Below, piece by piece: positions 47,901-57,817 of a DNA stretch of 64,000 bases. Where the stretch lies: assembly GCA_019633425.1 (NCBI GenBank), contig WSUB01000013.1:1-64000 (forward strand). The letters run 5' to 3'. This DNA is from Tulasnella sp. 424 (lineage: Eukaryota; Basidiomycota; Agaricomycetes; Cantharellales; Tulasnellaceae). Under the pieces are notes generated by a model. That model had not been told where the DNA came from and searched no databases. It worked only from the letters and a program-made list of their open reading frames with translations. Both the position numbers and the translations under genes were made by a program. How positions within the stretch are numbered: the first letter of the stretch is position 1; the number at the start of each line of letters is the position of its first letter.

Positions 47901-50900
47901 AATATTCGGACGAGCTGGACGGCCTGGTATGGAAACCAGCGGAGTGGGGTACATCTGTACACCCGATGAGAAACTAGACCACTACTTGAATTCCGTTACT
48001 TCACAAGTTAGTTTCCTTTGGCTCCCTGCTTGCGACTGACGCTGACATTTGTTGAAGCATCCGATAGAGTCTAAGTATGTGGACATGTGGTAGCAGAAAC
48101 CTAATGCGCTCTGACTTGCCCTATTTCGTAGATTCGTCGCGGGGATGATCGACTCTTTGGTGAGCTAAAATAGACCTGTTCACTAAGTGCGCTCTAACTG
48201 ATATCTCATTCAGAATGCCGAGATTTCTCTGGGAACTGTCTCGACAGTAACTGAAGCTGTTGCGTGGCTTGGATACACCTACTTGTTCGTTCGGATGCGG
48301 AAGAATCCTCTGGTCTACGGTACGTAGAGCCGTGAGCGTTCGGACGAGTGTCCTCACCCTTGCATTAGGAATCTCCCGTGACGAACTTCAGGACGACCCG
48401 CAGCTCGGGAATCGGAGACAGCAGCAAATTACTATAGCGGCCAAACGCCTCGCTGCAGCTCGTATGATTCAGTTTGATCCAAATAGTGGCCACTTGAACG
48501 TCACCGAGCTCGGCAACATTGCTGCGAAGTACTACATTCGCCACACAAGCGTCGAGATCTTCAACAAAGAATTCCGACCTGATATGGCAGAAGCGGATGT
48601 CTTGGTTTTACTCAGCAAAAGCACTGAAGTAAGGTAACCAATGCGTTATTGTAGGATCAGACTGACGCCCATCGACATTAAAGTTCGATCAAATCCAAGT
48701 AAGAGAGAACGAGATAGATGAGCTCAAGGGACTGGAAGCCAATGTCCCTTGCCAAGTTCGAGCGGACCCTGACGTAGGTTTGTGGCTTGTGCTTTAAGAT
48801 CTTCGACAAACCTTTCTCTGCAGGACAGCACATTCAAGGTCAAAACATCTGGGCCAGCTGGAGAGGACGACGAGCCGGGAAAGAAAACCCTCATGTACAC
48901 CAGTCAAGAAAAAGTCAACATATTGCTTCAGGCATACATCTCTCGAGCCTATATAGAAGACTTTGCTCTTGTGTCGGACAGTGCCTACGTTGCTCAGGTG
49001 AGTGCCGCCAAACGTCTTTTTGGCGTCGCTGACTGATGGTCCTTGCTAGAACGCTGGCCGGATCATTCGAGCGCTTTTAGAAATCGCTCTGAGCCGGAAA
49101 TGGGCAAAGTCCACTGCAGTACTTGTTGCCATGAGCAAGGCTATCGAGAAACGAATGTGGCCTTACGACCACCCTCTCAACCAGTTTGGGCTGTCTCGTG
49201 ATCTGCTATACAATCTGCAACAGTGGGCGGACGAACTTTCGGTCCACGATTTGGCCGCCCAGTCGGCTGCCGAACTTGGGAAACTCGTCCATCTCAATGA
49301 AAGGCATGGGCAGGCTCTTCTCCGTGCGGCTCAAGAATTTCCTACGGCTGCCATCACGTACTCCCTTCGGCCAGAAACACCTGATTTACTAAAGATATCG
49401 ATCAAGGTCGAGCCAGCATTCAAATGGTCGGAGAAGATCCATGGCTCATTTGAGCGGTTTTGGATCTGGGTGGAGGACGCGGAAGGAGTATTCATTCTCC
49501 AGTGGGCGCAGCTCACATTTCGGCCAACGACCAAGAGCATTCCGACGGAATTTATCGTGCCTGTCAAGGCTTCATCGCTTCCATCTCACTTCACAATCAG
49601 GTTCATCTCCGACAGGTGGATCGGTGCGGAAGAAGATATCCCGGTTCCCCTGACGTCCGTCAAAATGCCTACACCCTTCTCGAACCATTCTCCTCTATTG
49701 AATATCCCTTGGCTCGGAACCCAAGTTTTGCAGAAAATGTCGTTGATACAAGCATACAGCCGTCGCATGTCAAGATTGAACACTCTTCAATCCCAATGCT
49801 TCTTCACACTTTACAACACGTCACAGAACGCTCTCGTGGCCGCCCCATCTGCAAGCGGGAAAAGTTTACTGGGTCAGTTTTCAGCCTGGTAAGCATCAAT
49901 ATTGACATTGGATGGAGAGTTTTAGTTGATGACCACTCGCGACTAGGAGGGCAATGGCACCAGGAAGTGGTCAGCTCGCCCTGGTCGTCACTCCCCGCAA
50001 AGGTCCCATGCAAGACCTTTCAGTAACTCTACGGGCCCTCCGAGTGAACGAAGCAAATATTGAAACATGCGCAACTGCTCACGATTTAAGCAGACCTGTC
50101 CGAGCTCCTTCCATTAGGATTACAACGGCCGCGTGCGTCCTGGCGTTGGTGGCGGAGTCTATCTCAGCTTCGTTTCTAAACAAACTTTCGCTGGTTCTAT
50201 GCGAAGACCTCACCGAAATGGGAGACGAGTATGAACTAGCGATCTCCCTCCTCAGGTGCATAGGGCAAACCTACCCTATCCGCTTTGTCGGGCTGTCGTT
50301 GTCCCTCGACAACCCGCTGGACCTCGGGGACTGGCTCGGTGTCCCTGAGGCTGGTTTGTTTTCCCTTCAGCCTTCGGAACGCGAACAAATTATTACCACT
50401 ACAACCCGGACTTCCAGCATTCCACATTCTGCGGCCTTCTTCAAGACGAACGCCAAAACCGTCTACTCCGCCATCCGGGCCACCCCCAACGACCAGGCAA
50501 TTGTATTCGTACCGTCCCGGTCCATCTGCATCCCACTCGCAACGGATATCACAACTCAGTGCGCGGTGGACTTTGCCACAAGGGGCTTATTGAATGCGGA
50601 CGTTGACCAGGAGAGGGTGGAATACGCTTTGGCGCAACTAGGGGATCGTTCACTGGTCGAACCCGTCCGCCATGGCATAGGAATCTACCATCGCGGAATT
50701 CCCCAAGGCGATCAAAGAGTTCTCTTGGAGCTCTTTGCAGAAGGTGTTTTACGCGTCATTATCATGTCGCACGAGCAATGTTGGACAACTCCCCTTCGCG
50801 CCGGGCTCATCGTCACCCTTGGGACTCAGTACCTTCGCTTCCACCCGGACGGAGATCGCCAACTAGTAAACTATAGCATCAACGAGGTCCTCAGGATGCA

Positions 50901-51288
50901 AAGTTTGGCCGTCCGACATGCCCTTGTTGGGAGGTACTTGTTGATCTGCCACCCGGAGGAGGGGGACACGTTTCGAAGATTCTTGGATCACGGCCTCCCT
51001 TTGGAGTCGCAGTTGATGGAGTCGGATGCTTTCAGGAAGTGGGTTGAAGAGGGTGTGCAGAAGGGCAAGATTAAGTCTCGCCAAGACGTGATGGACATGC
51101 TTTCGTTCACCTTCCTCGCTCGTCGAGTGAAGAGCAATCCCACTTACTATGATGCCGAGTCAGGACAGGTCGATGAAATTCTATCGCGTTTCGTAGACCG
51201 CTTATGGCCTGCTCCTAAGGAGCCAGGAGAATCCGCTCCAGTAGAAGGCGGTGAACCAAACGCCACATCACTTCAATCCCAATCATAG
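44902..51288 (+). CDS. SLH1: Ski2-like RNA helicase Slh1/ASCC3 (Brr2-type tandem cassette)
   Basis: About 25 exons; the sum of my model is 1679 aa. The first cassette has APTGAGKT (its A-P-T-G-A part on a 14-nt exon, 46365-46378), [29 protein letters not shown] and [10 protein letters not shown], then a winged helix and a Sec63 domain. The second cassette has a Walker A motif (APSASGKS) but CEDL where DExH is expected and SLSLDN where SAT is expected. The protein ends soon after [13 protein letters not shown], so the second Sec63 domain present in yeast Slh1 (1967 aa) is missing. Slh1/ASCC3 splits collided ribosomes in ribosome quality control. The first exons (44902-45005, 45065-45077, 45122-45196) are the least certain. 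One intron (45531-45594) seems to be GC-AG. Confidence 0.9.
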
Positions 51289-51315
51289 TCTCTAGTATTG
51301 AACCGCTGTGTAATG

Positions 51316-53119
51316 TTATATATAGTCTTTGAGCTTTTGGAGACGTTCTGCCGCCCGCCTTAGAAGATCGTAGTCCTTGCAAAACGCGAATCGGATGAAG
51401 CGCTCGCCAATTTCTTGATGCCCTTCGCAATAAAACTGCAACTGAATGCGTCAAGATTTGCCGCTCGCGGTTCACATGACAGCAACGACGGACCTCGCTA
51501 ACAGGGATCGTCGAAACTCCGATCTCTTGCGCAATGAACCAGGCGGCTCTATTGAGAGGATAACTATCAGCACCGGGGGTACGAAAGAATCAACGATAAC
51601 GTACTTGAAATCCTTTCCTCGTCCCTTGAGGGTATCTGGGTATGGGTAATCTTCGGGAACCTTCACTTTTGATATGTCCTATTGTGTAGATTGTACCGAC
51701 TTAACGACGCTCGCGAGATTACCGACCTTCCACTTACCAGAAGGACGAAGTAACCTCCTTCGGGGAGGGAGTACTGTAATCCCAACTCCTTGAAGGCGTT
51801 CACCAAAATCTCCCTTCGTTCAGCATACTCCTTGACAGTCTTGTCAAAGTACTGGAACTCGGCTGCTCGCTCCAGCCCCGCTGCGGCCGCTTCTTGTAAA
51901 GGGGAGTTTGTGCAAAAGACAATTCGCGTTGTGGCGGCGAGGGTTGGTCGGATGATGTCCGGCGGGCCAATCAGCCAGCCAACTCTCCATCCAGTCGCAG
52001 CAAACATCTCTATGGAAGTGACAGACCTCATTGGCGACTGAACTCAGAGTAGGAAAGCAACACACGTACTGCCTGCCGACCCTACCGTGACAGTACGTTC
52101 CCACATTCCGGGAAGATTTGCGATTCTTACGTGTTCCTTTCCATCGTATGTGAGAGTTTCATACTAGGGCCGAGAGCCGGGTTAGTTGGTGCCGGGTGGT
52201 CGAGGCGTAGCGAGCGGCTTACCACTTCATCCGCCATCACGAGGAGATTGTGCTTTTTGGCGACTTCGGCAATTTTTTCCAGCTCCTCTCGGGTGAATAC
52301 TTTGCCGACTGGGTTATGCGGGGTATTCACGACAATCATCTTGGTCTTCGGGGTAACTGCCCGCCTGATGTCATCGATAATCAGTGCGGCATACGGCGTA
52401 CGGCGTACGGAGCGGTCAAAACATGGCCGAACACTGACTCTAGTTCGTCGAAGTCTATCTTCCAATCATCACTGGTGGGGTCGGCCTTGGAGGCCGATGG
52501 TGGGTGCAATGGAACGTACACTGGGACGCCAGCATTGAAAGTTATCGAGGGGAGGTACTGATCGAAGAAAGGTTCGAGGAGGATAACTTCGTCGTCAGGC
52601 TCTAGGAAGGCCGTCCAACACGCATATTGACCTGAGCAGCCCGTGATGCCACGTCAGTCTCCAGCGTGTTCTAGGATGGCTGGCAGGTCACCTTCGTTGG
52701 CGCCGCTGCTAACTAGAATCTCATTCTCCACGTCCAACGGACGGCCGAGGTGAGGGAACTGTGGACTGTAATAATCTCGGATAGCTTCTCGAAGGCGAAT
52801 TCGACCTTTGGGATGGGAATAGTGGTTGCTGACGACGGTGTTCAGTGCTTCCGTCGCGGCGTCCCGCACCCATTGGGGCGGTGGGAAGTTCATGTAACCT
52901 TGTCCGAGGTTGATGCAGTCCGCTGGCAAGTTTGCGGCGCTTTCAACATTGGACAGAAAAAGAAATGGCAGTGAGTTACCACCTGCATTCAGTAGTGAGT
53001 CACGAGTGCACTCACTTGTAAATAGACCAGACGTCTAAGGCAAGAGCGCGTCCAGTCTCGAGTCTTGAGGAGAATGGGATAATCGGGGGTTTAGCATTGG
53101 GGCCTGTAGCGAGAGCCAT
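51316..53119 (-). CDS. BNA3: Kynurenine-oxoglutarate aminotransferase-like (BNA3/KAT family)
   Basis: Exons are 53119-53016, 52939-52692, 52631-52439, 52364-52223, 52163-52070, 52009-51738, 51678-51605, 51548-51494 and 51435-51316; 433 aa. This is a PLP-dependent fold type I aminotransferase. Visible features are [47 protein letters not shown], and the PLP lysine in [23 protein letters not shown] is near the C-terminus. It converts kynurenine to kynurenic acid or acts as a cysteine-conjugate beta-lyase; these cannot be told apart by sequence alone. It is convergent with SLH1 (27 bp between stop codons) and divergent from DRG1 (278 bp). Confidence 0.9.
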
Positions 53120-53397
53120 TGTTCTGACTTGAAGCGAGTGCCGTGCTTTGATATTTAAAGGACGGAGTGGAGGTCGCCGAGTGAAGGTAAAACGAAGTCC
53201 TGCGAGCATGGTCACGCAATTCAACGGTCGAGTGAGTCCCGAAGGTGAGCCGGGGCAACTGCGACGGCCGATATCTCCGTTGATGACAAACTCTGACACT
53301 CGTTCTACATTTTCCACGCTATCAGCCACCGTCAACCTGATTTGCCTCACCGCCGATCGCGAGTACCTCACGAGAAAACCTCAATCGAACATCAACC

Positions 53398-55581
53398 ATG
53401 ACTACTCTACAAAAAATTAAGGAGATTGAGGATGAAATGGTGAGCTCATAGTACACCCGAAGGTGCCCTACAGTTGTTCACAGATGGTTCCTAGGCCAGG
53501 AGTACGTCAACTGCCTGATCCGAGGCCGAAATCGATATTGACGCTTAATGTGCCCTTTCACAGCACAGAAGAATAAAGTATACCTTGGTTTTTAAAATTA
53601 CTCGAGAGAAACTCGCTGAACCCTTCGTCTCGTCCTCAGGCGACCAGGTTAGTGGATCAGTGCGAGAAAGAGTGAAAGGGCTCAGATGTCATTGAGTTAC
53701 CAGTTATCACTTGGGATTACTAAAAGGTTGGAACCCCTACCAAGTGCATGAGTTATTCTAACACCGTTATGTCACAGCCAAAGTCGCGAAGCTGCGACGT
53801 GAACTGATCCAGGGTCCGTCCGGTGGTGGAGGTGGTGGAGGAGGTCTCGGCTTCGACGTTGCGAGAACAGGCATTGCTTCAGTTGGATTTGTCGGCTTCC
53901 CTTCAGTTGGAAAGGTAGGCATTTAGGCTTAGTCCAAAGGGTCCGTTGAGCGCCACTCAGACCTCTCTATCTCATTCTTGGTGGCGTAGTCCACCCTCAT
54001 GAGCAAGCTTACTGGAACGCATTCAGAAGTGGCCGCGTACGAGTTTACTACACTTACTACTGGTAGGATGGCCCATGTTATTACTCTTATCCTTTTGTTC
54101 AACGCGTTGGCTTCCAGTACCCGGGACTGTGAAGGTGCACGGGGCGCCAATTCAGATCCTTGATTTGCGTATGTGCCACCTGCTCCATAAAATACGACAA
54201 AACTGACTGCTCGTCCCGTATTAGCCGGTATTGTGGAGGGAGCCGTCGATGGTCGAGGTCGAGGTCGACAAGTCATTGCGGGTACGCTTTACTCCCTTGC
54301 TCGGGTCGCCAAGCATCAATATCGCTAAATGATCCTTAACCTTAGTCGCAAGGACATGCAATCTCATTTTCATTGTTCTCGACGTTTTGAAACCTCTCGG
54401 AGATAAGAAAATTATTGAAGCAGAGTTGGAGGGCTTTGGAATCCGGTTGAACAAAAAACCACCAGCTATTGTTGTCAGGAAGAAGGTTCGTGCTGCATAG
54501 CCGGCGTCTTGGTTTTCGAGTCCCATAATTCCTCTGGCAGGATAAAGGTGGAGTCAACATCACTCACACCGTCCCGCTCACCAAAATCGACCAAGAGGAA
54601 ATTAAGGCTGTTCTGAGCGAGTACAAAATCTCAAGCTGCGACATTGCGATTCGACAAGCGGACGTTACTCTCGATGACCTGGTGGACGTAATCGAAGGAA
54701 ATAGGGTATACGTACCAGCGATTTATGTGAGTTACGCACCGCCGTTGGAGACGGAACTAAGCTAAACGCCTCCGTCATTGCACTATGTTCAGGTATTGAA
54801 CAAGGTCAAGAAACCCTTATGCATTGCCAGACCACTTAATCTCACCCTACCTTTTCTCTCAGATTGACGCAATCTCAATCGAAGAGCTCGACTTGCTGTA
54901 AGTCGTCGTTCATCATCCTACGGCTTCGTGGAGTTTCTAACCTCATTTTACAGATATAAAATCCCTAACTCAGGTAGCTTATCAGCGATTCCACTAACCG
55001 CAAAGTGAATGACTCGGACTTTGTTTGAAGTACCAATATCGTCCAAAGAGTGGCTGAACGTTGATGAACTCATAGATGTTGTTAGTACCCTATACCTGTC
55101 GATCAGAGCGGAACGACTCGCTGACCTTCCGCGTTAGATGTGGGAGAAATTAGACCTCGTTCGGGCGTAAGTGTCCTTGGAAGCTTTTGTCTAGGCGCGT
55201 TTCCACTGAGATCCGATGTTCACTCGGTAGCTACACCAAGCCTCGCGGCCTGGCACCGGACTATGATGCTCCAGTCGTGCTTCGGAAAGGTCGCTCGAGC
55301 GTCGAAGACTTTTGTATGTCCATCCACAAGGAGATCGCGAAGCAGATGAAATAGTGAGATCCCCATGGCAAATCTATCTTCTCTGCTAATAAGCTGATTT
55401 ATCCCGGCTTCCCAGCGCGGTTGTGTGGGGCTCATCCGCCAAGCACTCAAGAGGGCAAAAAGTTGGATTGGACCACGTGCTTGAAGACGAAGATGTAAGC
55501 AACACTGTGCTGGCTGCCACGAATAAGGCTCTGATAACGGGGACTTGCTCTTATCAGGTCGTAACGATCGTGAAGAAGTAA
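53398..55581 (+). CDS. RBG1: Developmentally regulated GTP-binding protein 1 (DRG1/Rbg1)
   Basis: Nineteen exons in 2.2 kb; the sum is 369 aa, as expected (human DRG1 has 367). The N-terminus [33 protein letters not shown] is assembled across exons of 42, 7 (53495-53501), 14 (53564-53577), 8 (53640-53647) and 23 nt. GTPase motifs are GFPSVGKST (split by an intron after K), DLPGI and NKID, the latter partly on a 12-nt exon (54793-54804, VLNK). The TGS domain ends in EDVVTIVKK. DRG/Rbg GTPases bind translating ribosomes with a DFRP partner (Tma46-like) and relieve stalling. The same functional theme applies to the Slh1-like helicase two genes away, though the link is only by pathway. Confidence 0.95.
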
Positions 55582-56046
55582 AAGCCGACAAACGTGAGGG
55601 CTTCGGGATTGGTCCCTGTAGAGTTGCTCGCGATTTTTCCTGAATGGCATAATTTGAAGCTTGCCAAGATCGACGGTGGCGCGGCACCCCTCAGTGCAGT
55701 TTTTATCCAAACGATGATGTTATTTGATTATCACACTAATCCTGTCGGCGGGGCAGCATGTCTAGAGACATCCGACCTGGGTATGAGCTTAACTCTGCCT
55801 ACTCGAATGAATACTGTGTAGGCCAAAGGTAAGGAAGCGAGACACGGGCTGTCATAAGAAACCTCCAGCTCCAGCTGGAACATGCGTTCCGTACTTTGAT
55901 TCTACTTCCTTTATGATCAATCCACTATCTTCAAACACTCCAAAACTTTGATTTTTCAAACGTTTCGAGTTCTTGATCCTTCCACATATCTTGGATATGG
56001 AGGCGAACTGTATTCCCGCAGCCGAGTGGGGTGAACGTAGCTGGCA
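55582..56046. other. DRG1 3' flank and start of accessory region
   Basis: The last 200 bases (about 55850-56046) resemble 61100-61286, the sequence 3' of the second F-box-like relic. No gene is supported. Confidence 0.45.
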
Positions 56047-56787
56047 TCATGATATGAGCTCCCACTGTGCGGAGAAATAGAGGGCAGATTTGGTGGCGTG
56101 GTGGCAATGGACACTGCGCTTTTCGGCAGAGGGCATCAAAGTATCCAGCAGGTGGTACAGATATGCGGACCCCGGACCCCGGACCTCTTGAACCTTGCTC
56201 GTGGAATTCGAAGTGTTGAAATTTGGCATTTCCACTTTACGCAAAATCTCAACCAATGGCTGTATGCCACAGCTAACAACGAAGGTGTTCAACTTTGGGA
56301 GTGTGGTCACCCCGCAAGCAGCTCTGGGAAGGCTAGGCCCAACACGGAGGTCGACCCCCCAGAGTCGGACGTGTGCTAGGTCCTGGCAGCAGCCGAAGAT
56401 GTGAAGAAGTTGAGCTAGGGTTGGGGAGGAGTGTGTTCCCCCGATCTCCAATCGCTCTAGCGGACTGAGTTTACAGGCATCCCAATCCAGATTGACTTGT
56501 ACAATCTGCAAACTTCGCATGTGCGCACAATGACCATTATTGAAGACAGGCTGGTCGTGAGGGTCCACTCCCAAAGAGGATAGGAAGAGGCTCTTCAATA
56601 TCGGAGGAGCGGGCTGATGCACACTGCCGAACGCAGGAGATTGATAGACATTGCGGCGGAAGGGAAGGATGACCGAAAGGGCCTCTCCCTGTGTGCCGTA
56701 CCATTTTCCCGGTGGAGATCTTCGCCTAGCCGGGAAGTTGTCATCACCCTGATGGTGTAGTCTGAGATCAAGTTTCAAACTCCGCAA
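56047..56787 (-). pseudogene. F-box/LRR-like gene relic X1, 5'-truncated
   Basis: An open frame of 246 codons aligns with 61287-62030: shared SVILPFRR, HQPAPP-LKSL-LSSL, LDWD-CKLS-LERL and QLLH-FG--QDLA. It lacks the N-terminal F-box half seen in the other copy. At its 5' side the homology ends within an inverted-repeat insertion (56759-57113). Basidiomycete F-box-like proteins with this layout are usually SCF-type adaptors. This copy is probably non-functional. Confidence 0.6.
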
Positions 56788-57113
56788 GGAGATGGCGTTA
56801 CGACGAGGGCTGATGAGAAAGCGGCTAATCCTCGGCGGAGCAAGAGTTCCCGCGCCCTACGCTTATGTTCGGGGTAAAAATGTCGCTCAAACCCCTGCAA
56901 CGCCCTAGATTGAGCATGTTCAACGCGATAGATGTTACTATATTCTACAAAATTATTATCTAAGCCGAAAACTAAGCCAAAATAAATGCATTTGGGACAA
57001 GAGTAATATTCTGTGGCGTGCGATCCAAGGCACAGAAGCAATTGAACGACGCGCAGCTAGCGTTGAAGGTGTAGCACAATCTCCTTGCGGAGTTTGAAAC
57101 TTGATCTCAGACT
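56759..57113. mobile_element. 355-bp insertion bounded by 35-bp perfect inverted repeats
   Basis: 56759-56793 and 57079-57113 are exact reverse complements (35 bp, containing 'gatcaagtttcaaactccg'). The 285-bp interior has no recognised gene and is partly AT-rich. Size and ends suit a MITE or foldback element that has replaced the 5' half of relic X1. I could not identify a target-site duplication. The outer ends run directly into a second inverted repeat. Confidence 0.6.
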
Positions 57114-57120
57114 GCCGTGC

Positions 57121-57235
57121 CGACCGAGCCCGAAAGGGAGGTACGGCAGTCTGAGGTTCTGAGACTACTTGATGGTGAAAAGAAATCGTAGTCTCAGAAC
57201 CTCAGCCTGCTGCGCCTCCCTCGCGGGCTCGGTCG
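57121..57235. repeat. 48-bp imperfect palindrome (hairpin)
   Basis: Left arm 57121-57168, right arm 57188-57205 extending to 57235, loop 19 nt. The inner 18 bp (57151-57168 with 57188-57205) pair perfectly. The outer 30 bp pair with about six mismatches, including a perfect 12-bp block CGACCGAGCCCG. A further 13-bp inverted repeat (57106-57118 with 57143-57155) overlaps the left arm, so alternative hairpins are possible. Confidence 0.8.
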
Positions 57236-57603
57236 TCCCAGGTGATCAACCTTAGCAATATTTTGACTCGAGGCTGTACCTGAGCAAAGCGTATGAACTC
57301 CTTTGTCTGGGGCAATCCGTTAAGTTGGATTCCTACCAATGCGGGACACTCACCATCTGCACCTATTACCTCCGCAATAAACTCATTTGTCACAAGTGTC
57401 GCGTTTGCAGACTGATCTTTGGTGTACTGAGGGACTATGTATGTACTTGGTGAAAGCGGATCTGATAAGTCTGGGTAGAACGCTATCTTGTCTGCATCAC
57501 CGAATAAAGCGACATGGTGCCGGGCAAGGAAGGCAAGTACGCAGCATAGCGAATTCGGCGCGAAGCAGAGAGCCATAAAAAGCACGGCACCCCTCGGGCT
57601 CAT
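57202..57603 (-). CDS. Unidentified small protein Y1 with hydrophobic N-terminus
   Basis: The open frame begins MSPRGAVLFMALCF with a hydrophobic stretch suited to a signal peptide. It continues HHVALFGDADKIAF and VTNEFIAEVIGADG. A likely intron starts at GGTGAGTGTCC (about 57352) and ends before GAGTTCATACGC. A diverged copy without an intact start lies at 62930-63310. The family is not recognised. The 3' end runs into the palindrome at 57121-57235, so the true C-terminus is uncertain. Confidence 0.35.
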   Translation of the reverse strand: MSPRGAVLFMALCFAPNSLCCVLAFLARHHVALFGDADKIAFYPDLSDPLSPSTYIVPQYTKDQSANATLVTNEFIAEVIGADGECPALVGIQLNGLPQTKEFIRFAQVQPRVKILLRLITWDDRAREGGAAG

Positions 57604-57817
57604 CGTTGTTCCCCCGGGATCTTTTTTACTCAGCCACCTATGCCCGTCGTGTGTCTTTCGTCTCGAGGCTCCCGGGTTTCCATAACATCCATGACCCCTT
57701 GCAGTGATTCACCACCCGTCTCCCGTACCACCTCCATTCGCTGACCCCTCCTCGTAGAAGCCCCTACCTGAACGTTGGCCCGCATAAACATCAATCTCTC
57801 TTACGCTCAGGCATTCG

